A stretch of DNA of 64,000 bases from Vibrio echinoideorum (GCF_024347455.1 NZ_AP025484.1:930001-994000); one strand, 5' to 3'; counted from the stretch's first letter, positions 27,279-37,157 are shown. Made by a program: numbers and translations. Notes: a model not told the origin generated them from the letters alone.

Positions 27279-28376
27279 TTATTCGCTCGCTGAATTCGGG
27301 TGTGTTTTACAGTGTAAAATGGCTCTTTCTAGAAGCTCTAAAGCGGATTTATCAGCTTCTGGAAGCTTAGCATCCGATTGACCTAACGGTTCAACACGAC
27401 TACCCCATTTAATATGGCCAGCACCCCACGTTAAACCCGCACCAAATGCCGCAACAAGAATATTGTTGTTAGGCTTAACGAAACCTTGCTCTAGCGATTC
27501 ACACAATGCAATCGGCACAGTCGCTGCCGATGTGTTGCCGTAGTTTTGGATGTTAACAAACGCTTTTTCGCGCTCGATACCCGCTATATCACACAGGGTT
27601 TGAATGATTCGGATGTTTGCTTGGTGCGGGATCACAACGTCAATGTTATCGGTTGAGATACCTGTGCGGCTCAGTACTGTGTGTGCCGCTGCGCCCATGC
27701 CTTTCACTGCACGCTTGAAGATCTCTTTACCAACGAAATCAAAGTCCCAGTAACCGTTATCAGCCGCAAAGCGGTCCATAGAAGTACCGAATTTTGGTAC
27801 CGCTAGAATATCACGGCCTTCAGCATCACAACCGATCTGAGCTTCTTGTAAGCCGACTTGTTCTTCAGTGCGAGATAGAACCACAGCGCCAGCGCCATCA
27901 CCGAAAAGAACTGCAGTATCACGCTTAGTCCAATCAATGAAGAATGAAAGACGCTCAGCACCCACAACGATAGCATTACGGTAGTTACCCGCTTGAATCA
28001 GTCGAGTCGCGGTTTCAACACCGTAAATGAATCCAGTACATGCCGCGTTGAGGTCGAAAGCCGCTGCGCTCTTAATGCCTAAGTTCTGTTGAACTTTAGA
28101 CGCGGTATTTGGGATAAGGGAGTCTGGGCTGCACGTCGCGATGATCACAATATCGATATCATCAGCGGTCAGGCCAGCACATGCCATTGCATGCTTCGCT
28201 GCAACAGTGGCAAGTTCAGAGGTATTTACATGACTGATACGACGGTTTTCGATGCCTGTTCGGGTACGAATCCACTCATCTGAGGTATCAATGAAAGTAC
28301 TTAAATCGTCATTAGACAGCACGGCTGGTGGCAGACACTTTCCCCAACCAGTAATTTCGGCGTAAAATTTTGTCAT
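27279..28376 (-). CDS. fabH: 3-oxoacyl-ACP synthase III homologue (FabH2)
   Basis: A 365-residue thiolase-fold ketosynthase that condenses an acyl-CoA with malonyl-ACP. The catalytic triad is intact: Cys in [11 protein letters not shown], His in [12 protein letters not shown], Asn in [11 protein letters not shown]. It is longer than housekeeping FabH (about 317), with a C-terminal tail [20 protein letters not shown]. Vibrios carry a chromosome I fabH and a second copy on chromosome II next to trxC, as here. The second ATG (28374-28376) has the better SD spacing. Followed closely by a GNAT gene. Confidence 0.88.
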   Translation of the reverse strand: MTKFYAEITGWGKCLPPAVLSNDDLSTFIDTSDEWIRTRTGIENRRISHVNTSELATVAAKHAMACAGLTADDIDIVIIATCSPDSLIPNTASKVQQNLGIKSAAAFDLNAACTGFIYGVETATRLIQAGNYRNAIVVGAERLSFFIDWTKRDTAVLFGDGAGAVVLSRTEEQVGLQEAQIGCDAEGRDILAVPKFGTSMDRFAADNGYWDFDFVGKEIFKRAVKGMGAAAHTVLSRTGISTDNIDVVIPHQANIRIIQTLCDIAGIEREKAFVNIQNYGNTSAATVPIALCESLEQGFVKPNNNILVAAFGAGLTWGAGHIKWGSRVEPLGQSDAKLPEADKSALELLERAILHCKTHPNSASE

Positions 28377-28499
28377 CATTTACCTATTTATTGTTTGTTT
28401 TTATTTAAGTATCGTATTCTAGTTTTAAACAGTATAAGCGTTCCGTGCTCGATTCGTAAATCGCGTTAGACACGGAAGTGACAATAAAAAGAGAAAGTT

Positions 28500-28934
28500 A
28501 TGTCTACATTCAACACACGTTGCCCATCTTGTAAGGGCGTAAACCGAGTTCCTTCAGAAAGAATCTCAGAAACCCCTACTTGTGGTAAATGCAAAGAAGC
28601 GTTGCTCGATGGTGCTCCAATCGAAGGAACATCACTTAATTTCCAATCTATCTTAAACAGTTCACAGCCTGTGGTTGTCGATTTCTGGGCAACATGGTGC
28701 AACCCATGTGTTGGCTTTGCGCCAGTGTTCAGCGACGTCGCGAAAGAGCGTTCGGGAGATGTTCGATTCGTTAAGATTGATACTGAGGCTCAGCAACAGC
28801 TTGCTGCTATGTATCAAATCAGAAGTATTCCCACGGTGATGGTGTTCAAAAACGGTCAACGTGTCGATACGATTAATGGCGCGTTACCAAAAGGTCAATT
28901 TGATCAATGGCTTAATCAAGATTTAACCAAATAG
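28500..28934 (+). CDS. trxC: Thioredoxin 2, zinc-containing (WCNPC variant)
   Basis: A 144-residue cytoplasmic thiol oxidoreductase. The N-terminal zinc finger has Cys 8, 11, 28 and 31 (CPSC and CGKC). The thioredoxin fold follows with the cis-Pro loop IRSIPTVMVF. The redox motif is WCNPC (Cys 67 and 70) instead of WCGPC; Asn in place of Gly should alter the redox potential or pKa. Otherwise length and layout match E. coli TrxC (139). Transcribed divergently from fabH2, separated by 123 bp. SD AAAGAGAAAG is present. It ends without a clear terminator on its own strand. Confidence 0.92.
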   Translation: MSTFNTRCPSCKGVNRVPSERISETPTCGKCKEALLDGAPIEGTSLNFQSILNSSQPVVVDFWATWCNPCVGFAPVFSDVAKERSGDVRFVKIDTEAQQQLAAMYQIRSIPTVMVFKNGQRVDTINGALPKGQFDQWLNQDLTK

Positions 28935-28983
28935 ATTCGCATTTATCTCGCTTTGGATTTAGCTTGTGCTTTCACAAGCATAC

Positions 28984-29029
28984 AAAAAATAGGTTAGAGA
29001 GCCTTACCTAAATAAGATTCTCTAACCTA
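28984..29029 (-). terminator. Terminator after the GMC oxidoreductase gene
   Basis: An 11-bp perfect stem TAGGTTAGAGA/TCTCTAACCTA (28990-29000 and 29019-29029) with an 18-nt loop, then ATTTTTTGT on the minus strand; 34 bp past the stop at 29064. Confidence 0.82.
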
Positions 29030-29063
29030 CTGTAAATCAATTAGTTATATCTATTTCTCTCAA

Positions 29064-30713
29064 TTACACAATCATCTCGTCTGCTGCCTGTTCATTGGTA
29101 TGCTGAATGCTAAACCCATATTGTTCTTTGATCTGAACTGCAATTTTTTCAGCAATCATAATAGTTGGCGCGTTTGTATTCCCACCCACTAACGTCGGCA
29201 TTATCGAGGCATCTACAACTCTCAAGTTAGTCAAACCATATACCTTAAGATCTTTATCAACCACGGCTAACAAATCGTCATCGGTTCCCATTTTGCAGGT
29301 TCCAACTGGATGATATTGGGTGTCAGCGCGATTACGAATATCTTGCTCGATAGCCTCGTCATCATCTGCGTTTACTGGGTAGAAAGCATCACCACTAATG
29401 TCACCAAACGCAGAACTCTCTAGCATTTGATACTGCTTTTTCCAGCCCTTAATCATGATATCCATATCTTCAGGGTCACTGAAGAACGCCGGATCGATCC
29501 TTGGTGGATCATAGGGATCACTGCTATTTAGCGTTACGCTGCCATGGCTCTTCGGTCGCAACAAGGTGACATGGGAGGTAAAACCATGACTGGTATGGAT
29601 TTTTCTTGCATGGTCATCGACCACAGCGACCACAAATACAAACTCTAAATCCGGTACGGCGATATGCTCTTCGGAACAAAGAAAACCAATCCCTTCAGCA
29701 AAGTTGCTACTCATTTTCCCGCGTCGTTCTTTGTGCCATAGCGGCAGAGCTTTGGTCATTTCAGAGGCCATTTGTAGCGAGATACCAAAAGTTTCACGCT
29801 TTTCACTGCATTTGTACGAATGGACTAAGTCGATATGGTCTTGGAGGTTCTTGCCGACACCGGGCAGTTCGTGAACTTGTTCGATGCCATGCGCCTCTAA
29901 TTCAGACTTAGCGCCTACACCCGACAGTAACAACAATTGAGGAGAACCAAATGCACCAGCAGATAGAATCACTTCTTTGCTGCATTGAATCTTATAACGC
30001 TGTCCGTTAGACCCATATTCAACGCCAACCGCTTTCTTACCTTCAAACAAGACCTTATGTGTGGTGGCTTTAGTAACGACCGTGAGATTCGATCGTGAAA
30101 GGTTTGGCGTTAAGTAAGCCTTGGCAGCGCTGCATCGTTCACCATTCAGCTGAGTGACCTGGGTCGGCATCGCCCCAAACTGAGCAGCACCGTTAATGTC
30201 CTCGTTACGAGGCACGCCTATCGATTCGCAGGCTGTTAAGTAGCGTTCAAGCATAGGGCTTGGCGATCTAAGATTGGCCACATTCAGAGGACCACCTTGG
30301 CCATGGTACTCATCTTGGTGAACTTCGTTATTTTCCGCTTTCTTAAAGTAAGGCAAACAGGATTCATAATTCCAACCAGTGTTACCCAAGCTTTCCCATG
30401 TATCGTAGTCGTAACGATGCCCACGCGCATACATCATGGCATTGATAGAGCTAGAACCGCCAAGTGTCTTACCTCTCGGTTGGTAACCTTTACGGCCATT
30501 CAAACCCGGTTGTTCAACGGTTTCAAAAGCCCAGTTATTGAGTTTGGTTGGCATCATTGCCACCACGCCAACCGGAGTATGGATAAATGGGCTTGTGTCT
30601 TTTCCACCCGCCTCCAATAAGCACACCGTAATATTCGGGTCTTCCGACAGCCGCGAAGCCAATACACACCCTGCAGAGCCACCACCAACAACAATAAAAT
30701 CATAATTATCCAT
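29064..30713 (-). CDS. GMC-family FAD-dependent alcohol dehydrogenase
   Basis: A 549-residue flavoprotein of the glucose-methanol-choline family. The FAD-binding motif is [20 protein letters not shown] near 5-24. [15 protein letters not shown] follows, then [12 protein letters not shown]. The C-terminal catalytic block [12 protein letters not shown] carries the active-site His, and [17 protein letters not shown] carries the second catalytic Asn. It resembles AlkJ/BetA-type dehydrogenases. The gene before it encodes an acyl-CoA ligase (8-bp overlap), so the pair could oxidise an alcohol to an acid or aldehyde and activate it with CoA. Substrate not determinable. The start ATG lies inside the ligase 3' end. 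Confidence 0.88.
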   Translation of the reverse strand: MDNYDFIVVGGGSAGCVLASRLSEDPNITVCLLEAGGKDTSPFIHTPVGVVAMMPTKLNNWAFETVEQPGLNGRKGYQPRGKTLGGSSSINAMMYARGHRYDYDTWESLGNTGWNYESCLPYFKKAENNEVHQDEYHGQGGPLNVANLRSPSPMLERYLTACESIGVPRNEDINGAAQFGAMPTQVTQLNGERCSAAKAYLTPNLSRSNLTVVTKATTHKVLFEGKKAVGVEYGSNGQRYKIQCSKEVILSAGAFGSPQLLLLSGVGAKSELEAHGIEQVHELPGVGKNLQDHIDLVHSYKCSEKRETFGISLQMASEMTKALPLWHKERRGKMSSNFAEGIGFLCSEEHIAVPDLEFVFVVAVVDDHARKIHTSHGFTSHVTLLRPKSHGSVTLNSSDPYDPPRIDPAFFSDPEDMDIMIKGWKKQYQMLESSAFGDISGDAFYPVNADDDEAIEQDIRNRADTQYHPVGTCKMGTDDDLLAVVDKDLKVYGLTNLRVVDASIMPTLVGGNTNAPTIMIAEKIAVQIKEQYGFSIQHTNEQAADEMIV

Positions 30714-32334
30714 TGATCGTCTCCGCTATTTGTAATGGGTGTAAATCTCGCTTCAATATTTTGCCTGTCGCCGTCATCGGTAACGCTTTTCGTATGAATA
30801 CCTTACGTGGGTATTTGTAATCAGCTAGCTGCTCACGGCACCATGCTATCAAAGCCTTACTATCACATTCTGTATGTTCATGAAGCACGACATGTGCATG
30901 AATCTCTTCGCCTAAATGGTCATGATGTTCACCAACCACCGCGACCATTTCTACATCAGGGTGACACATCAAAACTTCTTCTACTTCACGCGGATACACG
31001 TTGTAACCACCACGGATGATCATGTCTTTGACTCGATCGACAATGAACAAATTGCCGTGCTCATCGGTCCGTCCGATATCTCCCGTTAAGAACCAACCGT
31101 CTCTGATTGCTTCTGTCGTAGCTTCCGGTCTTTTATAGTAACCCTTCATGACACTTGGGCTTTTGATACACACTTCACCCAGCTCTCCCATCGAGACAGA
31201 GTTACCTTGTATATCTGCGATTTTAATTAGATGACCGCACAAAGGTTGGCCAACACTGCCTGACAATCGGTCACCATCAATATGGTTAAACGTAGCAACG
31301 GGCGCTGTTTCAGATAAACCATAGCCTTCCAATACAGGAAGCTCAAAGCGCGATTCAAATTGTCGGATAACCTCAAGAGGCATAGAAGCACCGCCAGAAA
31401 CGCCGAGCCTTAAGCTGTGCTTGACCTGTTCAGAACGTTTGTTTGCGTTATCTGAGCTATCAGGAGATTCTTCACCAGCACGTAATAGCGCGATATACAT
31501 GGTTGGAACACCAGCAAACACACTCACTTTGTGAGTAATGATCTGTTCAATCACCAGTAACGGTTCAAAGCGCGGAATCAACACCATGGTTGAACCCGTT
31601 AACACGCTCGCGTTCATCATGACTGTCTGGCCGAAACTGTGGAATAAAGGGAGTGTGGCCATTGTCGTGTCACTGTATTCCAATCTCATTAAGTACTGAG
31701 ACGACATCGCGTTAGTTTGCATGTTGGTGTGAGAAAGCTCAGCCCCTTTTGGCTGACCCGTGGTGCCAGAAGTGTAGAGGATCACCGCGGTATCATCACC
31801 ATGACAAGCCACTGACTCAAAGGTTGTTAAAGGTTGTGCTAACCAGTCAACCATTGATTCATGCGGCTCATATGCTTCAGTAAAAGAAGATGCGATGCTG
31901 GTTAGAGTTGACATGGAAATAGCTGGTATTGGCATCTCGATAAAATGCTCACAGTGATCTGCTTGCTCAAAGCCTTGAAATCCATAACGTCCAATGGGTA
32001 GCTCTTCACTGCCCTCAAAGCATAAATAAGCTTTCGCATCGGAATCGTTGAGGTGATAAGCAATCTCTCTGGCCTTAAATAGTACGTTCAAAGGCACAAC
32101 TACACACCCCGCTTTTAAAATCCCGTAATAAGCGATTGGGAAATACGTAACATTCGGACACGACAACGCGACCTTGTCCCCTTTCTGCAACCCAAGCCTT
32201 TTCAGGTTGGCGGCAACATTTCCGGAAAGTTGTTCTAACTGCGAAAAACTGAGTTCATCCGTGCCCATACGCAGAGCGGCTTTAGTTGGGAAAAGCGAAG
32301 CGCTGCGCTCCAAGTTAACAGCAAGATTGTGCAT
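30706..32334 (-). CDS. Acyl-CoA ligase (AMP-binding, fatty-acid type)
   Basis: A 542-residue adenylate-forming enzyme that activates a carboxylic acid to its CoA thioester using ATP. The P-loop-like motif is [19 protein letters not shown]. Others are [43 protein letters not shown], the hinge [22 protein letters not shown] and the C-terminal lysine in [13 protein letters not shown]. All catalytic elements are intact. First gene of a two-gene operon with the GMC dehydrogenase (8-bp overlap). A divergently placed AraC-type regulator, which would be the natural controller, is broken. Confidence 0.9.
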   Translation of the reverse strand: MHNLAVNLERSASLFPTKAALRMGTDELSFSQLEQLSGNVAANLKRLGLQKGDKVALSCPNVTYFPIAYYGILKAGCVVVPLNVLFKAREIAYHLNDSDAKAYLCFEGSEELPIGRYGFQGFEQADHCEHFIEMPIPAISMSTLTSIASSFTEAYEPHESMVDWLAQPLTTFESVACHGDDTAVILYTSGTTGQPKGAELSHTNMQTNAMSSQYLMRLEYSDTTMATLPLFHSFGQTVMMNASVLTGSTMVLIPRFEPLLVIEQIITHKVSVFAGVPTMYIALLRAGEESPDSSDNANKRSEQVKHSLRLGVSGGASMPLEVIRQFESRFELPVLEGYGLSETAPVATFNHIDGDRLSGSVGQPLCGHLIKIADIQGNSVSMGELGEVCIKSPSVMKGYYKRPEATTEAIRDGWFLTGDIGRTDEHGNLFIVDRVKDMIIRGGYNVYPREVEEVLMCHPDVEMVAVVGEHHDHLGEEIHAHVVLHEHTECDSKALIAWCREQLADYKYPRKVFIRKALPMTATGKILKRDLHPLQIAETING

Positions 32335-32663
32335 CCATGATCTCCTTATTCGGCATAGACCTATTAGTCACGGTCACCGTAGACGTTGTATTAAGGCTGT
32401 AATGAGTATTGACGTTGTAGCCTGAATGATTTTTGCTTATCTAATTTATGCAGTTGCGAGTTTTGACTAATTGGCAACTTGTTAAATTGCAACATTTTGA
32501 TAACATTTCGAACGGGTTTCAAAAAGACAAAAAACGGTGATATTCGGACACAGCTTTAATAGAACAAATTAAAGTTTGAACAAGCTAGCGAAAGTTGAAA
32601 CAAACCTGACGCAATCGCGTTAGAAGTTCGGCTAAGATAATGATCTTCAACAAGAGGCAGCCT
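32335..32663. other. Divergent intergenic region between acyl-CoA ligase and broken araC-type gene
   Basis: No gene is supported in this 329-bp gap. It must carry the promoter of the ligase/GMC operon. Two direct GCAAC(T/A)T elements begin at 32474 and 32489, 15 bp apart, followed by ATTTTGATAAC; a direct-repeat pair is the kind of site AraC-family proteins use, but this is only suggestive. Confidence 0.4.
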
Positions 32664-33498
32664 ATGGAATACACCGCAGTTTACGAACCGGATATGCAAG
32701 CATTCGGTATTCTTGATCTTCAATTACTGCATCGCTACATGTCGCCAGCTCTCAGTATCGAACAATTGCTTGAAGGCAGTAACATAGATGATCTCCAACT
32801 CAACACGCCAGACACGCACATTACCTTGGCGCAAAAGTTGGCGGTGTTTAGCAACGCGCTAGCGAATACCAACGAAGAAGGTTTAGGGCTCAAAGTCGGT
32901 CAACAAGCGCGGTTCAGTGACTTCGGTGTTTTGGGTTACGCGGTGTTCAGTAGTGCTACAGCAACCCTTTCCATCCCAAGTGATTCGATTCCCATATCCC
33001 AAACCTGAATACGGCGATTTATATACAGAGATTTTCCGTTGCCCGGTTGAGTTCAATTGTGATCGCCTTGAATGGCAGTTCGACGCGACAAGCTTGTACG
33101 CACCACTTCCTACCGCCAATGCCATTACATTACAGATGTGTTTAAAATCGTGTGATGACATGTTGGCGAAAGTCAGTGCACCCACAAGCCTGAAAGAAAA
33201 AGTCTCTCAAATGTTGATTGAAAGGCCTGGATGTTACCCTTCGATAGAATCTATCGCTGCAGAATTGGGGATGTCTTCTCGGACGCTGCGCCGACACCTC
33301 AAAGCGCTTGATACGAGTTATCAGAAGATTCTTGATCATGTTCGTTTTCACCTTTCACGACACTACCTTTCTTCAACTCAAATGAGCATTGAAGAGATAT
33401 CCGAACGCGTTGGGTTTTCTGACAGTGCTAACTTTCGACATGCCTTTAGAAAATGGAGTGGAAGCTCGCCACGTCAATATCGTAAAGAGGCCGTCTAA
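32664..33498 (+). pseudogene. AraC-family regulator (OruR/ArgR-like) broken by internal deletion and frameshift
   Basis: The first part (32664-33008) encodes MEYTAVYEPDMQAFGILD through FGVLGYAVFSSATA, the start of the ~190-residue N-terminal domain used by OruR-like AraC regulators; it then runs into a stop. The second part is read in another frame, from about 32950 to 33498. It gives VIRFPYPKPEYGDLY, CPVEFNCDRLEWQFD and an intact C-terminal double helix-turn-helix (SIESIAAELGMSSRTLRRHL and ISERVGFSDSANFRHAFRKW). Joined, they total about 280 residues where about 340 are expected; the missing stretch after the SSAT motif points to a deletion near 32955-32975 of length not divisible by three. 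SD AGAGG precedes the ATG at 32664. It faces the ligase/GMC operon divergently, so it was probably its regulator. A sequencing error could explain a frameshift but not the missing residues. Confidence 0.8.
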
Positions 33499-33767
33499 CA
33501 CTAAATCTCACGCCATATAGAAATCAGATAGAGCCAATTACTATACGCTCTACTTACAAATCAAATAGTCGATGAAGAAGAGATTAACGGCTTTTTGACC
33601 GCATAAAGCTTTGCTAAATAGTAAAATATCGCAATGGTATTTTTGTTTAGACTGGCGATAAATTTCTTTTATCTTAACGACCATTTTTATTCGTTTTACC
33701 CAATTCAGTTTCTCCTACATAGTCGCGGAAAATTCATCGTTTCTTTCACTATTTAGAGGCTCCTGCA

Positions 33768-34919
33768 TTGGACAACATCCAACCAACAACTCGCATAACT
33801 GTTCCGGTTATTGCATTGTCTTTTTACGCTATCGCTTCAGGCTACTTAATGAGTTCATTACCATTAATGCTGTCTGAATATGGCTTAGACAGTAATCTAT
33901 CGAGTTGGTTGGCAAGTGCATTCTATGCGGGACTTTTGGCAGGAACCTTATTGATTGAACGAGCAATCGCTCGTGTTGGTCACAAAGACGCGTTCGTTAT
34001 CGCACTGGCCATTTTTATCGCAACAATTCTTGTATTACCGTTGGCGCCACATCAATCAGTTTGGCTTTTAGCTCGTTTCGTCGCGGGTGTCTCGGTCGCC
34101 GGGATCTTTGTGATTGTAGAGTCTTGGCTAATGAGCGGTGACGAATCTCAACGTGCGAAACGTCTAGGGGTTTACATGTGTTCGTTGTATAGCGGTTCTG
34201 CCGTTGGTCAACTTGGCATAGGATACCTTGGTATTACGGGTGGCGTGCCTTTCATTGCAATGTTCACCCTGCTGTTTGGGGCAATCATCGTATTGATGTA
34301 CGGACAAGCGACAGCACCACAAATTCACGATGCGCAGTCTCTATCACTGAAACAAATCAGCAAGCTAAGCCACAGCGCTTTAATTGGTTGCATTGTTTCA
34401 GGGCTAACACTTGGTTCTATTTACGGATTGATGCCTGTAGAGCTTGCTCAACGTAACATCGCACACCAAGATATTGGTGGTTTGATGGCGTTGGTGATCA
34501 TGGGTGGTATGGCTGTTCAACCGATGGTGACATGGTTATCTCACCACATAGGACAAGTGTTATTGATGGCTCTGTTTTGCCTACTAGGGGTTGCAAGCAT
34601 TGGCGTGCTCACCATCAACCATGATTTTTACGTACTAGGCATGAGCCTATTTGTACTGGGCATGGCGACGTTTGCACTTTACCCAATTGCAATTAACTTG
34701 GGTTGTCGTAACTTAGATCCGAACTACCTAGTGTCAGTGACTCAGGTTATGTTGTTGTGTTACAGCGTGGGTTCAGTCGCAGGGCCATTAGTTGCTGATA
34801 GCTTTATGGATTCTCAAGCAGGACTATTCACTTACCTGTTTGCGTCTCTGCTAGCGACAACCATATACATGTTGATTGCAAGCCTAAAGCGCTCTCCACT
34901 TCAGATTGCAGGCGAATAA
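33768..34919 (+). CDS. MFS transporter (YcaD-like)
   Basis: A 383-residue inner-membrane carrier with about 12 hydrophobic helices. The loop 2-3 MFS motif is degenerate (ERAIARVGHKDAF), and the fifth-helix segment RFVAGVSVAGIFVIVESWLM resembles the YcaD group. Substrate unknown. It starts at TTG (33768-33770) with AGAGG about 8 bp upstream; the Asp-Asn-Ile-Gln start fits the family better than internal ATGs. Downstream are three copies of TAATAACG and a probable terminator. Confidence 0.82.
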   Translation: MDNIQPTTRITVPVIALSFYAIASGYLMSSLPLMLSEYGLDSNLSSWLASAFYAGLLAGTLLIERAIARVGHKDAFVIALAIFIATILVLPLAPHQSVWLLARFVAGVSVAGIFVIVESWLMSGDESQRAKRLGVYMCSLYSGSAVGQLGIGYLGITGGVPFIAMFTLLFGAIIVLMYGQATAPQIHDAQSLSLKQISKLSHSALIGCIVSGLTLGSIYGLMPVELAQRNIAHQDIGGLMALVIMGGMAVQPMVTWLSHHIGQVLLMALFCLLGVASIGVLTINHDFYVLGMSLFVLGMATFALYPIAINLGCRNLDPNYLVSVTQVMLLCYSVGSVAGPLVADSFMDSQAGLFTYLFASLLATTIYMLIASLKRSPLQIAGE

Positions 34920-34942
34920 CAGCCAGTAACCAAGCAACTAAG

Positions 34943-34966
34943 TAATAACGTAATAACGTAATAACG
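34943..34966. repeat. Octanucleotide tandem repeat (TAATAACG)3
   Basis: Three exact copies of TAATAACG begin 24 bp past the stop of the MFS gene. Confidence 0.9.
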
Positions 34967-35021
34967 TATTAAAATCGGCAGCTAAGCATAAAAGCAAGCC
35001 GTTGAATTAGTAGTGAAATTT

Positions 35022-35065
35022 GGGCTCTGAGTTATGACTTTACGTCTAAGCGAAGGGCCCTTTTT
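35022..35065 (+). terminator. Possible terminator after the MFS gene
   Basis: GGGCTCT (35022-35028) can pair with AGGGCCC (35054-35060), one G-U, followed by TTTTT. The 25-nt loop makes it weak. Confidence 0.45.
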
Positions 35066-35117
35066 AATTGGTCATCTGGAGGAAAGATCGAGAATAGATA
35101 TCACTTAGCTCACATTG

Positions 35118-35453
35118 TTAAGGCTGAAATACGTAGCCTTCGCCAGTAATAGTCATGATTAAGCCGTCTCCAAACAATGACCTAATTTCAGATATCGCAA
35201 CGATGACTGATGAGTTAGTGACTTTTTCATTTTCCCAGCCAACCTTCTTCAATTGACCGACACTAAGCAACTTACCACGATGTCTATTCATAAACAGAAT
35301 GATTTTTCTATACGCCAACGGCATAGTGGCTAGCACATAACCATTTTCAACGTTGCGAATTAGCTTAGTGTTAAGCTCAACAATTTTACCGTTTAATTCA
35401 AGTACTACGTTATTTTCAGAGCGGTTCGTTTCTATTGCAGGATAAGAGTCCAT
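35118..35453 (-). CDS. Stand-alone winged-helix (OmpR/ToxR-type) DNA-binding protein, copy 1
   Basis: A 111-residue soluble protein consisting almost only of a winged-helix DNA-binding domain of the Trans_reg_C kind. A short N-terminal tail is followed by strands VVLELNGKIVELNTKLI, helices from LAYRKIILFMNRHRGKLLS, a recognition-helix region VTNSSVIVAISEIRSLF, and the wing MTITGEGYVFQP. It has no receiver domain, membrane segment or signal. The next gene encodes a clear paralogue: VGW....VT..SV.VAI.EIR......T...EGYV is shared. SD GGGAAA precedes the ATG by about 10 bp. Target genes unknown. Confidence 0.7.
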   Translation of the reverse strand: MDSYPAIETNRSENNVVLELNGKIVELNTKLIRNVENGYVLATMPLAYRKIILFMNRHRGKLLSVGQLKKVGWENEKVTNSSVIVAISEIRSLFGDGLIMTITGEGYVFQP

Positions 35454-35618
35454 TTTTATACATTTCCCTTACTATATAGCCAGCGACAAAGTCAGATTCA
35501 GTCATTTTTATATAACGCCGCTTATAAGTGGACGTTTAGAATTGACGATAATCAATGGAATTCGTACGGTAAAGAGATTAAATTTTTATTATTAAAATAT
35601 TAACAGGATGTCAAAGGA

Positions 35619-35635
35619 GGATTATTTAATAATCC
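35619..35635. other. Palindrome over the stop of winged-helix copy 2
   Basis: GGATTATTTAATAATCC is a perfect inverted repeat around a single central base. It covers the stop codon of copy 2 (TAA on the minus strand). No T tract follows, so it is not a standard terminator; it could be an operator or an mRNA hairpin. Confidence 0.6.
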
Positions 35636-35976
35636 ATCACATACCCTTCGTTTGAAACGGTTTGTATACAGTGACAGTCGAGGATCCTCCTGATTTCGTA
35701 AATAGCCACAAGTACTGAAGCGGACGTCACAGCTTTACCTGCCCAGCCAACGCTCTTCAAAATTTGTTTGCTGACCACTTGACCTTTATTTAAATAAAGG
35801 TAGCAAAGTACCTTACGGTGAGGTTCAGAGAGCGTCCCAATAATCGAACCACAACCCTGTTTTCGCACAATTTTCGTGCCCGATTGAAACTCTTTGTTGT
35901 CTAAAATGAGCTTCGGCGGAAGCACAAAATCATCCAATTCATTGATCAGTTGTTGCATTGATTCCTCGAGTTGCAT
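35626..35976 (-). CDS. Stand-alone winged-helix (OmpR/ToxR-type) DNA-binding protein, copy 2
   Basis: A 116-residue paralogue of the protein encoded just downstream. The domain is visible in LSEPHRKVLCYLYLNKGQVV, ILKSVGWAGKAVT, SASVLVAIYEIRRILD and the wing IQTVSNEGYVMDY. No receiver or membrane part is present. Two starts are possible: the ATG at 35974-35976 (weak SD) or one six codons later (35958), which has GAGGA 4 bp upstream. The sequence upstream holds six copies of a pentamer. The flanks are AT-rich and the two genes are spaced by 172 bp with no terminator, so they may be co-transcribed. Confidence 0.7.
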   Translation of the reverse strand: MQLEESMQQLINELDDFVLPPKLILDNKEFQSGTKIVRKQGCGSIIGTLSEPHRKVLCYLYLNKGQVVSKQILKSVGWAGKAVTSASVLVAIYEIRRILDCHCIQTVSNEGYVMDY

Positions 35977-36013
35977 AAGCAGACGTCTTCTAAAATATTT
36001 TCCAACAGCACCA

Positions 36014-36043
36014 TACAGTACAGTACAGTACAGTACAGTACAG
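36014..36043. repeat. Pentanucleotide repeat (TACAG)6 upstream of winged-helix copy 2
   Basis: Six exact copies of TACAG (CTGTA on the coding strand) lie 38-67 bp before the ATG at 35976. A unit of 5 bp changes promoter or leader spacing by half a helical turn per copy, the geometry seen in phase-variable promoters. Confidence 0.95.
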
Positions 36044-36213
36044 TATAGAGTAAACCACTAAACTGACAAACATCTATATGCAGTGAATTTATTGCTTATT
36101 AGGTAGGCGAATGAATACTTCTAAATGCTATTTTAGATTCCACATACAGAACGCCAGACCTTTACCTATAATGAGTCACAGCTAGACTACTATCTAATAT
36201 AAAAATCAATTAG

Positions 36214-37107
36214 TTAGCTTTTCAGCCGATAGCTCTTGCGATATTGGCTTGGCGATAAGCCAAAATGCTTTTTAAATCGATGGGAGAAGTTATAGGGATC
36301 TTTGTAGCCTAGACGGTTAGCAATCATCGATACCGACCAATCTTGCTGCTTCAACAAACTGGTCGCTTTGTCCATTCTAAGCTGAATCAATTTGCTACGA
36401 GGAGAAACGTTAAACAATGACTTTGTGACCCGATTTAACTGCTCTTCACTGATGAAAACACGCTCGGCCATCCCAGCTACTGTCCACGCTAAATGTAGAC
36501 TGCTCTCGATTTCATTGTATAACGCCTGCACCCGCGCGGTGGTGCTGGTGGACTTCGGTTCAAACCCTGTGAGGGTTCGAATGATCTCACTCATGAGTAG
36601 CTTTCTAAAACTGGCCCTGCCGCCAATTTCAAAGTGAACCAAATTCATCAACGACCAGATTTGTTCGCATTCTCCGAAAGGCACAATGCTTTGGCCTAAG
36701 CTCGCAATATGTTGCCATTGCAAGGTGTCGGGCGTCAGCATCCAAGCCATTTTCCAATAGTTGTATTGAGGATCAAGCTCAAAGCGAAATGGGGTTTCCG
36801 CAGGCAGAACCACAAGTGTGTATGGCGTGATGGCTTGTACCGAGGTTGCAGTGGTTAGAATTCCGCCCCCTTCTTGGGTAAAAATCAACGTATGAACATT
36901 CACAGATTCACGCTCAACCCAATACGCGTCGTACAGCTTCGCCATACCCCCCATGTAGACACCACAGCTTTTCATCTCTGGGATATCTTCAACGGTTAAA
37001 AAACGTTCTTTGCAATGTTCCGCGAGAAAAACATCATCTTGCCACGTTGATTTAGGTTTCATGGTATCAATGACGGATTCGCACAGGTTTTGTTGTTTTT
37101 TAAACAT
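36214..37107 (-). CDS. AraC-family transcriptional regulator
   Basis: A 297-residue regulator. The N-terminal cupin-like ligand domain (about 40-150) includes GGGILTTATSVQAITPYTLVVLP. The C-terminal AraC domain (about 195-293) has two helix-turn-helix motifs: TVAGMAERVFISEEQLNRV and VSMIANRLGYKDPYNFSHRF, ending FGLSPSQYRKSY. It is divergent from the MATE exporter gene with a 50-bp gap, which makes the exporter its likely target. Inducer unknown. Confidence 0.88.
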   Translation of the reverse strand: MFKKQQNLCESVIDTMKPKSTWQDDVFLAEHCKERFLTVEDIPEMKSCGVYMGGMAKLYDAYWVERESVNVHTLIFTQEGGGILTTATSVQAITPYTLVVLPAETPFRFELDPQYNYWKMAWMLTPDTLQWQHIASLGQSIVPFGECEQIWSLMNLVHFEIGGRASFRKLLMSEIIRTLTGFEPKSTSTTARVQALYNEIESSLHLAWTVAGMAERVFISEEQLNRVTKSLFNVSPRSKLIQLRMDKATSLLKQQDWSVSMIANRLGYKDPYNFSHRFKKHFGLSPSQYRKSYRLKS

Positions 37108-37157
37108 GTTGTTACTTCGCTCAAATCACTATAGTTCTGCCATAAATCGGAGAGCTT

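Noticed and set aside
32917..33498. Separate 193-residue AraC gene starting at 32917
   Set aside because: The first residues do not match any AraC protein, while the upstream frame supplies the missing N-terminal domain; one broken gene explains both frames.
36014..36043. Mobile-element target duplication
   Set aside because: The pentamer is an uninterrupted microsatellite; no transposase or inverted termini nearby.
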